Positions 52,696 through 62,875 of a DNA stretch of 64,000 nt are shown one piece after another. Location of the stretch: positions 992,001 to 1,056,000 of the forward strand of contig NZ_CP101509.1 in NCBI RefSeq assembly GCF_024380015.1, read 5' to 3'. The stretch is from Photobacterium atrarenae (GTDB lineage Bacteria; Pseudomonadota; Gammaproteobacteria; Enterobacterales; Vibrionaceae). The stretch's first letter is position 1. Every line of letters starts with the position of its first letter. The notes beneath the pieces are model-generated. The model saw nothing but the letters and a program-made list of their open reading frames with translations, made no database searches and was not told the DNA's origin. The translations under genes and the position numbers were made by a program.

Positions 52696-52905
52696 CTAAT
52701 GGATACGCATCTTCTCTGCGTTCTGAAGTGACGACAGATCCAGGGTGAAGATAAGCACCTTAGGCGTTCTGGGCAAATAATGGTCGATGGAAAACAATTT
52801 GCCTGCCGGCTTGATCGGAAAGTTGAGTGCAGCGGGCCAGGCGGCCTGGCTGGGGCCAGAACAGCTTTCTGCGATTGAAAAATGCCACGATGGATAGCGG
52901 TTCAT
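52696..52905 (-). CDS. Possible small gene downstream of groL
   Basis: A 69-codon frame whose ATG (52905) is preceded by GAGGTG at normal spacing, 50 bp after the groL stop. No family is recognised and the peptide has a mixed composition with no signal or membrane segment. A long GC-rich hairpin (52925-52947) stands between it and groL. It could be a third member of the chaperonin operon, or a remnant. Confidence 0.4.
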   Translation of the reverse strand: MNRYPSWHFSIAESCSGPSQAAWPAALNFPIKPAGKLFSIDHYLPRTPKVLIFTLDLSSLQNAEKMRIH

Positions 52906-52924
52906 AAACACCTCGACATTGAGT

Positions 52925-52947
52925 GGCGGGCCGGAGTCCGGCCCGCC
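52925..52947 (-). terminator. GC-rich hairpin after groL
   Basis: Perfect ten-base inverted repeat GGCGGGCCGG / CCGGCCCGCC with a three-base loop, 9 bp past the groL stop, but without a T-run. It may be a processing or stabilising stem rather than a terminator. Confidence 0.5.
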
Positions 52948-52955
52948 GAGTGGGT

Positions 52956-54551
<1,596 letters not shown>

Positions 54552-54599
54552 TTAGTAAACTCCTTTATTCATTTCAATATATGAATCACAACGAATGAA

Positions 54600-54890
54600 T
54601 TACTCAGCAACAGCCAGTACATCTGACTCAGAAAGGATGAGATATTCTATACCGTCGATATTTTCCGTTTTCGCACCGTAGCCTTCGTTGAAGATGACGG
54701 TATCACCAACTTTGACATCTAAGGCTGCCCGATCGCCGTTCTCCAGGCGTCTGCCTTGTCCGACAGCCAGTACCTTACCTCGGTTCGATTTTTTGACCGA
54801 TTGGGATGTCAGAACAATTCCGCCCTCTGATGTATTGTCAGTTTCATGTCTTTCGACAATCAGTTTGTCATTTAAAGGACGAATCTTCAT
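54600..54890 (-). CDS. groS: Accessory co-chaperonin GroES
   Basis: Cap of the GroEL cavity, 96 residues: [15 protein letters not shown] at the start, [19 protein letters not shown] in the mobile loop (the GGIVL hydrophobic tripeptide that binds GroEL) and [15 protein letters not shown]. Preceded by AGGAGG and by a sigma32-like promoter about 100 bp upstream. Compared with canonical GroES, the start is the normal KIRPL form, and the loop keeps the binding residues. Confidence 0.95.
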   Translation of the reverse strand: MKIRPLNDKLIVERHETDNTSEGGIVLTSQSVKKSNRGKVLAVGQGRRLENGDRAALDVKVGDTVIFNEGYGAKTENIDGIEYLILSESDVLAVAE

Positions 54891-54994
54891 TGGGTGCGCC
54901 TCCTACTTAAATCTGTATGCAAAATAAAAGACATTGTTAATCATTGGTCGAATGAATAGTGACCTGAGGCGCTTACCTGCGCTCTCGCCGATTG

Positions 54995-55022
54995 ATATAG
55001 GGTGGGAAAAATGAAGTTCAAG
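54995..55022 (-). promoter_or_regulatory. Sigma32 (heat-shock) promoter for groESL
   Basis: On the minus strand CTTGAA (55022-55017), 14 bp, CCCTATAT (55002-54995), against the sigma32 pattern CTTGAA, 11-16 bp, CCCCATnT. It lies about 105 bp before groS. No CIRCE repeat is seen. Confidence 0.75.
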
Positions 55023-55125
55023 GGATTTTTTTGATAAAAAATTTTTATTGATCTGATAAATTTTTCTGCTTGATTCCGGGCACTATCTAGCACAGTGCCC
55101 ATGAGCTAGCCGCGAGTCGGCGGGT

Positions 55126-55944
55126 TTAATCCAGTAAGGTTTGGATCAATCGCCGGGTTCTTTCTGGCAATAGTTTGCGTTGTTGATAAATCAGAAACAG
55201 TGGGAGTTCGGGGAGTGGCTCGGGTGTGGGTAGGCTGATTAACTCGCCTCGCTCGAGGTGAGGACGGCAAAATACGGCCGGAAGTACAGCGGCACCCATG
55301 CTGTTCAGACATAGCTGAAGCGACGTGTTGAGATCTGAGGTATGAATGTCAGGCGTCTGGTGGGGAAAGCTGGCCTGCTGGTGCGGGTCATGAACCGGCA
55401 GGTGTTGCCAGTGGGTGATGGGTTGATGCTGCGCCAACCAGGCCGGGCTGGCGACCAGCAGCAGCGATCGAGCACGCAGTGGACGGGCGATTAAATCGGG
55501 GTTGGCCGGATCGCGGCCGCGAATTGAGAGGTCGATTCGCTGTTCGACTAAATCGGCGACCTGATCACTCAGGACCAGTTCGATGCTTACTTTGGGATAT
55601 TGGCGACAAAATTCGCTTAATTTTTCCAGTAGCCCGCTATCCGGGGTTGCTGCCGGATAGCCGACCCGGATCGGGCCGGCTATCTCATGGTTTGCAGCCA
55701 GTTGATTCTGCGCTTCATCCAGCAGGGTCACCGCCTGTGAGGCGCTGGCAAGAAACTGAATTCCTTCCGGTGTTAAGGCGACTCGCCGGTTGCTGCGCTG
55801 AAATAACCGGATCCCGAGGCGTTTTTCCAGCTCTTGGATCCGGGCGCTGACAGTGCCGCGGGGGAGCCCGAGCTGGCGTGCGGCGGCGGAAAAATTTAAC
55901 AGCTTCGCCACGAGGATGAAGGTTCTGAGTGCGTCTATGTGCAT
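55126..55944 (-). CDS. LysR-family regulator, divergent from a metallo-hydrolase
   Basis: LysR regulator of 272 residues, slightly short. The N-terminus MHIDALRTFILVAKLLNFSAAARQLGLPRGTVSARIQELEKRLG is clearly the winged helix-turn-helix; the proline in the recognition region (PRGTVS) marks the CrgA-like subgroup. ATG 55944 is preferred to the TTG nine bases upstream. A perfect 9-bp inverted repeat lies 14 bp upstream of the start (55958-55978), the probable site for autoregulation and for control of the divergent gene at 56062. Confidence 0.9.
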   Translation of the reverse strand: MHIDALRTFILVAKLLNFSAAARQLGLPRGTVSARIQELEKRLGIRLFQRSNRRVALTPEGIQFLASASQAVTLLDEAQNQLAANHEIAGPIRVGYPAATPDSGLLEKLSEFCRQYPKVSIELVLSDQVADLVEQRIDLSIRGRDPANPDLIARPLRARSLLLVASPAWLAQHQPITHWQHLPVHDPHQQASFPHQTPDIHTSDLNTSLQLCLNSMGAAVLPAVFCRPHLERGELISLPTPEPLPELPLFLIYQQRKLLPERTRRLIQTLLD

Positions 55945-55957
55945 CTGTGTCAAATTT

Positions 55958-55978
55958 AATTAGACATATTGTCTAATT
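55958..55978. promoter_or_regulatory. Perfect palindromic operator between LysR and metallo-hydrolase genes
   Basis: AATTAGACA, TAT, TGTCTAATT: a perfect 9-bp inverted repeat with LysR-type T-N11-A geometry, centred between the divergent starts at 55944 and 56062. Confidence 0.75.
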
Positions 55979-56061
55979 AGTCTCATATATCCGGACAAAG
56001 TCAAGGCGCGTAAGCTGAACTTCCTGATTCATTTAATTGAGACGCATCAAGGAGTTTAGCT

Positions 56062-56937
56062 ATGAAATATCCCCTGTTTAGCACCGTAATGCTGATGAGT
56101 ATGACTGCCGCCAGTCAGGCAGAGGAAGTCACGTTGCAATGGTTAGGCGGCCCGACGCTGTTGGTTGAATTCGGTGATATCCGCCTTCTGACTGACCCGA
56201 TGCTGGGAGAAGGTGAGCAGGCCTATCAAATGATTGATCCCAACCAGATGTTTCAACTCAGCCAGCTTCCGTCCCCGGTCGATCACAAGCGCCTGACCCC
56301 TTTGCCTGCGCTGGATCTCCAGGCCCTGGATGTGGTGCTGTTGAGCCACAGTCATGAGGATCATTTCGATCAGGCTGCCCGCAAACAATTGCCGAAAGAT
56401 GTGGCCTTTGTCGCCGCACAGTCGGATGTGCCGATGGCCCGGGCGTTGGGATTTCGCCAGGTGACAGGCCTTCCCGTCGGGGAAAGCTGGTCATACCGTG
56501 AAGGGGAGTATCAGGTGACGGTGACTGCCGCACCGGCAAACCATACCCTGGATCAGGCGTTCTCGCCGGTGCTGGATGGCGGGAATGGCTACTGGCTTAA
56601 TTTTCGCCATGGCGACTGGCACAAGAGCCTGTACTGGAGTGGTGACTCCTTTTTCACCCAGTCGGTTCAACACTGGCTGGCGGCCTATCCGGCACCGGAT
56701 ATTTTTGTCCCGCATGTGGGGAGAGTGGGCACCACCGGGCCTTTTGGTCAGCTGTCGATGGGGGCCGAAGAGGTGATTGAGGCGATGAAAGTTTTGCAAC
56801 CGGTGCATACCTTGCCGATCCACCATTCGACGTATGCCCTGTATCTCGAACCCATCAGTGAACTGAAGCGTCATGCTGAGCAAGCCGGAATGCCGCTGGA
56901 TTTGCCTGCGCCGGGCACCCGGATCAGTTATCGCTAG
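56062..56937 (+). CDS. Exported metallo-beta-lactamase-fold hydrolase (UlaG/YtnP-like)
   Basis: Periplasmic metal-dependent hydrolase of 291 residues. A signal peptide of about 19 residues ends near SQA-E. The zinc motif HSHEDH (the HxHxDH form) lies at about residues 95-100, with further likely ligands in PANHTLD, SGDSFF and IHHSTYAL near the end. The arrangement resembles UlaG-like lactonases/phosphodiesterases. The substrate is unknown. It is divergent from a LysR gene with a shared operator, so it should be induced by that regulator's effector. AAGGAG lies in front of its ATG. Confidence 0.88.
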   Translation: MKYPLFSTVMLMSMTAASQAEEVTLQWLGGPTLLVEFGDIRLLTDPMLGEGEQAYQMIDPNQMFQLSQLPSPVDHKRLTPLPALDLQALDVVLLSHSHEDHFDQAARKQLPKDVAFVAAQSDVPMARALGFRQVTGLPVGESWSYREGEYQVTVTAAPANHTLDQAFSPVLDGGNGYWLNFRHGDWHKSLYWSGDSFFTQSVQHWLAAYPAPDIFVPHVGRVGTTGPFGQLSMGAEEVIEAMKVLQPVHTLPIHHSTYALYLEPISELKRHAEQAGMPLDLPAPGTRISYR

Positions 56938-56971
56938 GTCTGTAGATGTAAAAAGGGGGAAAGCGTGTGGA

Positions 56972-56999
56972 TGACATGGGCCGGAGCCGGCCCATGTCA
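56972..56999. terminator. Long perfect hairpin between convergent genes
   Basis: TGACATGGGCCGG / CCGGCCCATGTCA, a perfect 13-bp inverted repeat with a two-base loop, between the metallo-hydrolase and aldehyde dehydrogenase stops. No clear T-run on either strand. Confidence 0.6.
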
Positions 57000-57027
57000 G
57001 GGTTAGTTGCGGAGAAAGGGACGTGGC

Positions 57028-58548
57028 TTAGAAGAAGCCCAGTGGATTGACGTCGTAGCTCACCAGCAGGTTTTTGGTGTTCTGGTAGTGATCCAGCATC
57101 ATCTTGTGGGTTTCCCGGCCGATCCCGGATTTCTTGTAGCCACCAAAGGCGGCATGGGCTGGATAGGCATGGTAGCAGTTGATCCAGACACGTCCGGCTT
57201 CGATCTGACGGCCCATGCGGTACGCCAGGTTGGTATCGCGAGTCCACACTCCGGCGCCCAGGCCGTACTCGGTATCATTGGCTATTGCCAGTGCTTCGGC
57301 TTCATCCTTGAAAGTGGTAATGGCAATGACCGGGCCGAAGATTTCTTCCTGGAACACCCGCATTTTGTTGTTCCCCTTGAGCATGGTCGGGGTAATGTAA
57401 TAGCCCTGCTCAAGGCCGTCGCCTTGCTTGATGGCATGGCCGCCGATCAGCACTTCCGCGCCCTCGTTGCGGCCGATGTCGAGATAGCTCAGGATCTTGT
57501 CGAACTGCTCTTTCGACGCCTGAGCGCCGACTTGGCTGTCGGTATCAAGCGGGTTGCCCTGCTTGATGGTTTTCGCGCGCTCGATGACTTTGGCGATGAA
57601 TTTGTCGTAAACCGATTCCTGGATCAGCACCCGAGACGGACAGGTGCAGACCTCGCCCTGGTTGAAGAAGGCCAGTAGCAGCCCTTCGACACATTTGTCC
57701 AGGTAGGCGTCTTCGTGATCGAAAATATCGGCAAAGTAGATATTCGGCGACTTACCGCCCAGCTCGACCGTCGACGGGATCAGGCTTTCCGCTGCGCACT
57801 TGAGAATATGGTTGCCGACTTCGGTTGAGCCGGTAAAGGCCAGTTTGGCAATGCGATTGCTGGTGGCCAGCGCCTGACCGGCTTCATGGCCGTAGCCGTT
57901 GACCACGTTGATCACGCCTGGTGGGATCAGGTCACCGATGGTTTCCATCAGCACCAGAATGGAAGTCGGGGTTTGCTCGGCAGGTTTGAGGACCACGCAG
58001 CAGCCGGCGGCCATGGCTGGGGCCAGTTTCCACGCTGCCATCAGCATCGGGAAGTTCCACGGAATGATTTGCCCGACCACACCGATGGGCTCCGGGAAGT
58101 GGTAGCTGGCGGTATTGGCATCGAGCTCGGCAGCAGAGCCTTCCTGGGCCCGGATACAACCGGCAAAGTAGCGGAAGTGATCAACCACTAACGGCAGGTC
58201 GGCGGCCAGGGTTTCCCGTACCGGTTTGCCGTTTTCCCAGGTTTCCGCCACGGCCAGTTTTTCAATGTTCTGCTCAATCCGGTCGGCAATTTTCAGCAGG
58301 ATGTTGGCACGCTCGGTCACGCTGGTGGCCGCCCAGCCCGCGCGGGCGCTATGGGCTGCATCCAGCGCCAGGTTGATGTCCGCTTCCCCGGAACGGGCGA
58401 CTTGGGTATATGCTTCGCCATTGACCGGCGAGATATTGTCAAAGTACTCGCCGCCGATGGGTTTGACCCACTCCCCGCCGATAAAATTGTCATAGTGCGA
58501 CTTGAAAGTGATCACAGCGTTTTCGGTGCCTGGTCGTGCGTAAATCAT
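57028..58548 (-). CDS. NAD-dependent aldehyde dehydrogenase (ExaC/AldB type)
   Basis: Aldehyde dehydrogenase of 506 residues, closest to ethanol-oxidation enzymes such as ExaC or AldB that turn acetaldehyde into acetate. Motifs: [18 protein letters not shown], catalytic Glu in VELGGKSPN, nucleophile in NQGEVCTC. The ATG at 58548 has AAGGAAGGA upstream; an in-frame start at 58617 lacks one. A sigma54 promoter 190 bp upstream and a divergent AcoR-like activator indicate induction by an alcohol, aldehyde or acetoin-type compound. Confidence 0.92.
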   Translation of the reverse strand: MIYARPGTENAVITFKSHYDNFIGGEWVKPIGGEYFDNISPVNGEAYTQVARSGEADINLALDAAHSARAGWAATSVTERANILLKIADRIEQNIEKLAVAETWENGKPVRETLAADLPLVVDHFRYFAGCIRAQEGSAAELDANTASYHFPEPIGVVGQIIPWNFPMLMAAWKLAPAMAAGCCVVLKPAEQTPTSILVLMETIGDLIPPGVINVVNGYGHEAGQALATSNRIAKLAFTGSTEVGNHILKCAAESLIPSTVELGGKSPNIYFADIFDHEDAYLDKCVEGLLLAFFNQGEVCTCPSRVLIQESVYDKFIAKVIERAKTIKQGNPLDTDSQVGAQASKEQFDKILSYLDIGRNEGAEVLIGGHAIKQGDGLEQGYYITPTMLKGNNKMRVFQEEIFGPVIAITTFKDEAEALAIANDTEYGLGAGVWTRDTNLAYRMGRQIEAGRVWINCYHAYPAHAAFGGYKKSGIGRETHKMMLDHYQNTKNLLVSYDVNPLGFF

Positions 58549-58736
58549 AGATCCTTCCTTCTTTGCTATGGTGTGAGCCGTGTCTTTGGTTAGTGACGGT
58601 TGGTGATTCTGAACCATCCATCGCAGGCCACGGTCTGTTCACGTTATGTTTGCGGCTGGGTGGTGATGCCTCGCAAGGCCCGTCCCAGCACGTTGATTTT
58701 TATGGTGTTCTGATGTGTTCCGTCCCATGAGTTAAC

Positions 58737-58751
58737 GCAAAGCACGGGCCA
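58737..58751 (-). promoter_or_regulatory. Sigma54 promoter for the aldehyde dehydrogenase
   Basis: On the minus strand TGGCCCGTGCTTTGC (58751-58737): GG, ten bases, GC, with TGGC and TTGC half-sites as in the -24/-12 consensus. It is 190 bp before the dehydrogenase ATG, and the enhancer repeats lie 100-165 bp further up. Confidence 0.78.
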
Positions 58752-58848
58752 GAATTGCAGACTTGTTGTTAATGTTTTGTAACGCTATGATTAATAAAAG
58801 TTTGTTAATCCCTCGTTAAATTCACTCAGAGCAGCGGTAACTGCTTGA

Positions 58849-58903
58849 AACTGTTCAAGTGTTACAAAATGGAACAGTTGCTCTGTGACAACCTGGAACA
58901 GTT
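58849..58903. promoter_or_regulatory. Enhancer repeats (probable AcoR-like binding sites)
   Basis: AACTGTTC (58849-58856) and GAACAGTT (58872-58879) form an inverted repeat; a second GAACAGTT lies at 58896-58903. They sit about 100-165 bp upstream of the sigma54 promoter, at the start of the activator gene, as expected of an upstream activating sequence. Confidence 0.65.
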
Positions 58904-60729
58904 GGCTTATGCACCCATTTCCCGAGACCGATCTATCCCCCTGGCGTGACAATTGGCTGGAACAGTCCTGGCGCCGCAGTGAACAGGCCGGGCTGGCGCA
59001 ACAACAGGCCCCTGAGCATGTCCGGCTGGATCAGCAGCAGTTGTCAGAGCGTCAGTTCCATGCCCAGGGATTGATCCGGGTGGTCGAGCAATGGGCCTTG
59101 CCCTTGTTTAATCAGATGCTGGCCGGCTCCAACAGCCGGTTGCTGCTGACCGATCAGGAAGGGGTGATTATCGGCGCCTGGGGGCAGTCGCGTTTTGAAC
59201 AGCGGCTGACCAGTATTGCGCTGGAGTCCGGCGTATGCTGGCAGGAGAGTCTTAAAGGCACCAATGCGATTGGCACCGCGCTGGCCGACCAGCGGGTGGT
59301 CTCGGTGATCGGGGATCAGCATTTCATCCGCCAGCACCGGTTTATCAGCTGTTCGGCCGGGCCGGTGTTCGGGCCGACCGGGGCACTGCTGGGGGTGTTA
59401 GATATCACCAGTGAGCAGCAAGTGCATTCGGAGCAAGTCCGCATGCTGATCCAGACCATGGTGCAGCAGGTTGAGAATGCGCTGTTGTGCCAGATCCCGA
59501 ACGGCAAATTCCGGGTTGATATCGCCTGTGATTCAGCACTGTTTGACAGCGGCTGGCAGGGGATTGTGATTGCTGATGCCGGCGGTCGGATCTTGGCAAA
59601 AAATGCCGTGGCGACCCGGTTACTGGCACAGGCCAAGTGTGCCGGGGAGCAACTGGAAGCACTGCTGGCGCGTCCGCAAACCGGGGCCAGCGCTATGATG
59701 CTTCCGGCCGGAGAGCTGGTGCTCAATTGCCAGCCGCTTGAAACGTCCGGCCATGAGCCGACACCGCGTTCTCGGGTGTATTCCCCGTCTTGTCCGCTTC
59801 ATTACGGCGATGATCAGATTGAACAGGCCTGGCAACAGGCGTGCAAACTGATCAACAAAGACATCAGCCTGCTGATCCTCGGGGAAACCGGGGTCGGCAA
59901 GGGAGAATTTGTCAAACAGCTCCACCGCCATAGCCAGCGCCATGCCGGGCCACTGGTCGCGGTCAATTGCGGTGCACTGCCGCAGGAGCTGATTGAATCT
60001 GAGTTGTTCGGCTATGCGCCGGGGGCGTTTACCGGGGCCAGCAAACAGGGCTACCACGGCAAAGTGCGCCAGGCCGATGGCGGGATATTGTTCCTCGATG
60101 AAATTGCCGATATGCCGTTGGCCGCTCAGTGTCGTCTGCTGCACGTCCTGCAGGAAAAAGAAGTGGTACCGATTGGTTCGAATCAGGCACAGCAAGTCGA
60201 TATCCAGATCATCGCCGCGACCCACAAGAACCTGGAGCAACTGGTGGCTGAAGGCTTGTTCCGCCAGGATCTCTACTACCGGCTCAATGGCCTGATCCTG
60301 ACCTTGCCGGCTTTGCGCGAGCGCCAGGACCGGGCGGATTTGATTGCGGCAATCCACCGTCAGCACCGGCACCAGGCGCAGGAAATCTGTCCGCATCTGA
60401 TGCAGTTGCTGAGTACTTACGCTTGGCCGGGCAATATTCGTGAGCTGGACAACGTGTTACGGGTGGCGACTTTACTGTCCGATCATGCCGCGCAGCTGAC
60501 GCTGGCGCACCTGCCGCAGCATATTGCGACGCCGCTGGTGCAGCAGTCGCAGCCCCGGACGGCACAAGCGTCGGGAACCGGCAAAGATCTGCGTACCACT
60601 CTGTCTGATACCCTGCTCGAGACCTACCGCGCCAACAAAGGCAATATCAGCAAGACGGCCCGGATGCTGGGGATCAGCCGCAATACCCTGTACCGCAAAC
60701 TCAGAAAGCTTGGGGTCCGTTCAACCTAA
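58885..60729 (+). CDS. Sigma54-dependent activator, AcoR-like
   Basis: Enhancer-binding protein of up to 614 residues. An N-terminal GAF-type sensor (about 60-210) with GVCWQESLKGTNAIGTAL is followed by a second sensory part (PAS-like, about 225-290), an AAA+ sigma54-interaction domain (Walker A GETGVGKGEFVKQLH; GAFTGA loop; GGILFLDEIADM; the PGNIRELDNV tail) and a Fis-type helix-turn-helix ending with ISKTARMLGISRNTLYRKL. The GAF/AAA+/Fis layout and the neighbouring dehydrogenase fit AcoR-type regulators of acetoin or alcohol catabolism. The start is either GTG 58885 or ATG 58909; neither has a good ribosome-binding site, and the enhancer repeats overlap the first. Confidence 0.9.
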   Translation: MTTWNSWLMHPFPETDLSPWRDNWLEQSWRRSEQAGLAQQQAPEHVRLDQQQLSERQFHAQGLIRVVEQWALPLFNQMLAGSNSRLLLTDQEGVIIGAWGQSRFEQRLTSIALESGVCWQESLKGTNAIGTALADQRVVSVIGDQHFIRQHRFISCSAGPVFGPTGALLGVLDITSEQQVHSEQVRMLIQTMVQQVENALLCQIPNGKFRVDIACDSALFDSGWQGIVIADAGGRILAKNAVATRLLAQAKCAGEQLEALLARPQTGASAMMLPAGELVLNCQPLETSGHEPTPRSRVYSPSCPLHYGDDQIEQAWQQACKLINKDISLLILGETGVGKGEFVKQLHRHSQRHAGPLVAVNCGALPQELIESELFGYAPGAFTGASKQGYHGKVRQADGGILFLDEIADMPLAAQCRLLHVLQEKEVVPIGSNQAQQVDIQIIAATHKNLEQLVAEGLFRQDLYYRLNGLILTLPALRERQDRADLIAAIHRQHRHQAQEICPHLMQLLSTYAWPGNIRELDNVLRVATLLSDHAAQLTLAHLPQHIATPLVQQSQPRTAQASGTGKDLRTTLSDTLLETYRANKGNISKTARMLGISRNTLYRKLRKLGVRST

Positions 60730-61619
60730 ACGGGCTTATTCTGAAGTTGTTCGCTGAGGTAATCCACCAGAAGCCGGACTTTCGGTGACAGGTGACGATT
60801 GTGGGGGTACAGGGCGTAGATCCCGTCGTCATTTTCGGTGAACTGAGTCAGCAAGGGAATGAGCCGACCGCTGTCGAGATGGGGTTGGACGTAATAGTCC
60901 GGGAGCTGGACAATGCCTAGGCCTTTGAGTGCTGCATCGGTCAGGGCATGGCCGCTGTTGCAGCGCAGTGAACCTTTCACCCGGATATTACGGGACTTGC
61001 CGCCTTCCTGAAATCGCCAGTAATCCAGCGTGCCTTTGAGGCAGTTATGGGCATCAAGCTCAGACAGGGAGTCCGGGCGGCCGAAGCGGGACAGGTAGTC
61101 CGGTGAAGCACACACGTAAATGGCCCGGGTGCCGAGCCGTTTGGCCATCATGCTGGAGTCTTCCAGTTTGCCGAGGCGGATCGCCAAATCAAACCCTTCC
61201 TCAATCAGATCCACCTTGTTGTTTGACAGGTGCAAATCAATCGTCAGATCGGGATACCGGCAGGCGAAATCATTTAGCAACGGGGCAATTGTCCCTTCGC
61301 CATAGGTGACCGGTGCGGTGATCCGCAGGGTTCCCCGGGGCGTGCTCTGCAGGTGCGTGATGGCTCGCTCCGCTTCTTCCAGGCCGTCCAGCACCTGGCG
61401 GCAGTGCTGGTAATAGACGCGGCCGACTTCGGTGGTCGAGACCTTGCGGGTGGTGCGGTAGAACAGCTTGGTGCCCAGCCGGGTTTCCAGAGCGCTGATC
61501 TGGCGGCTGACCTGAGCGGTTGATATGCCGAGCCGCTTGGCCGCGGCGGTAAAACTTTCCGCTTCCGCCACGGCGACAAACTCACTGACACCTTCCCAAT
61601 TGAACATATTCTTTTCCAT
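60726..61619 (-). CDS. LysR-family regulator
   Basis: LysR regulator of 297 residues with the CrgA/DsdC-like N-terminus NWEGVSEFVAVAEAESFTAAAKRLGISTAQVSRQISALETRLG. The effector domain includes LRITAPVTYGEGTIAPLL. Its stop overlaps the convergent activator stop by four bases. The ATG at 61619 is directly preceded by an in-frame GTG; an internal ATG at 61607 with GGAAAAG upstream is also possible. No operator or target could be named; only a GlxA-type regulator gene lies beyond its start, on the same strand, 70 bp away. Confidence 0.88.
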   Translation of the reverse strand: MEKNMFNWEGVSEFVAVAEAESFTAAAKRLGISTAQVSRQISALETRLGTKLFYRTTRKVSTTEVGRVYYQHCRQVLDGLEEAERAITHLQSTPRGTLRITAPVTYGEGTIAPLLNDFACRYPDLTIDLHLSNNKVDLIEEGFDLAIRLGKLEDSSMMAKRLGTRAIYVCASPDYLSRFGRPDSLSELDAHNCLKGTLDYWRFQEGGKSRNIRVKGSLRCNSGHALTDAALKGLGIVQLPDYYVQPHLDSGRLIPLLTQFTENDDGIYALYPHNRHLSPKVRLLVDYLSEQLQNKPV

Positions 61620-61691
61620 CACAGACTGAGGGGGTGGAGCGAAATTGTGAGGAAATTTGGCGTAAATGCAAGCCTTGTTCCCGATATCGAC

Positions 61692-62789
61692 TCAGGGCTC
61701 AGCTTGTCCCTGTGCCTGCATTTCCGGGGCCGGGCTGCGAAACGCTTTGCGATAGGCGCTCGGGCTGGTGCCAACCATCTGCAGGAATTTCTTGCGCAGA
61801 TTCGCAGCGGAGCCTAGGCCGCTTTCCCCAGCCACCTGCTCGATGGAACGTTGGGTCGACTCCAACAGTTGCCTGGCGAGGTGGATCCGGCGCTGGAGAA
61901 GCCAGGTCGTGGGCGGCATCCCCAGTTGCTCGAGAAACCGACGATGCAAAGTGCGAGGGCTCACGGCGCTTCGCCGGGCCAGTTCGGTCACGGAGATTGC
62001 TTCAGCCAAATGGGCTTCGGCCCATTGCAATAGCGGCTGAAGTGAGTACGCACTGTCGGCCACCGGCGGGGTGGGGATGAATTGTTTCTGCCCGCCGCTG
62101 CGCTCCAGTGGCATGACCGACATTCGGGCACAGTGGGCGGCGGCCTGAGCGCCGACATCGCTGCGGATCAGATGCAAACAGAGATCGACCCCGGCCAGGG
62201 CACCTGCTGAAGTCAGTAGCTGGCCGTGGTCGATGTACAGCACATCCGGATCGACAGTGATGGTCGGATACTTTTCTCGGAGCAACCCGGCATAGTGCCA
62301 GTGGGTGGTGGCCCGGCGTCCGTCCAGTAGACCCGTGGCCGCCAGTACAAACGCCCCGGTACAGATGGAGGCGATTCGGGCACCGCGTTGGGCCGCCTGT
62401 CGTACGGCGCTTAATAGTGCCTCAGGTAACGGGGCGAGCGGATCATGAAGGCCGGGCAGGATCACCGTATTGGCCTGGATAAGATCCTCGACTGTGTGTG
62501 GCGCTGCGAGAGTGCCAAACGGGTGCCGGATCACGGGCGAATCGGCACACAGTTTCACCTGATACGGGTGGTCTCCGTTGCTTAAGATGACGCGCGAAAA
62601 GGTATCGCAGGGCAGGAAAGCATCGGTTGGTACCACGCCGTCATAGAGCGCCACGGCGATCTGATGCCGGGCTTGCGGGACGCGCTCACTTGATACTGCT
62701 TTATCTGATCGTTGCTTGTCTATTGCTGGATTATTGCTTGCTTCTTCGCGGAATGATTGCATTGTCTGATTTGTTGCGTTCATTGTCAT
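61692..62789 (-). CDS. GlxA-family AraC-type regulator with DJ-1/PfpI sensor domain
   Basis: Regulator of about 365 residues. The N-terminal half is a DJ-1/PfpI-like domain with the nucleophile-elbow region ASICTGAFVLAATGLLDGRRATTHW; the C-terminal half is an AraC helix-turn-helix pair (LARRSAVSPRTLHRRFLEQ and IEQVAGESGLGSAANLRKKF). Such proteins include FtrA/GlxA/CdhR, which control catabolism of amines, carnitine or betaine. The ATG at 62789 is chosen; a GTG nine bases upstream is also in frame. It is divergent from an HD-domain protein with 86 bp between, its likely target. Confidence 0.92.
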   Translation of the reverse strand: MTMNATNQTMQSFREEASNNPAIDKQRSDKAVSSERVPQARHQIAVALYDGVVPTDAFLPCDTFSRVILSNGDHPYQVKLCADSPVIRHPFGTLAAPHTVEDLIQANTVILPGLHDPLAPLPEALLSAVRQAAQRGARIASICTGAFVLAATGLLDGRRATTHWHYAGLLREKYPTITVDPDVLYIDHGQLLTSAGALAGVDLCLHLIRSDVGAQAAAHCARMSVMPLERSGGQKQFIPTPPVADSAYSLQPLLQWAEAHLAEAISVTELARRSAVSPRTLHRRFLEQLGMPPTTWLLQRRIHLARQLLESTQRSIEQVAGESGLGSAANLRKKFLQMVGTSPSAYRKAFRSPAPEMQAQGQAEP

Positions 62790-62875
62790 ATCGGCCACTT
62801 GGGGATTGTGGCAGATCCGGTACAGTTTTCAACCGAATCTGGCGCAATTGATTGCTTGAACAAGGAGATAGAGAT

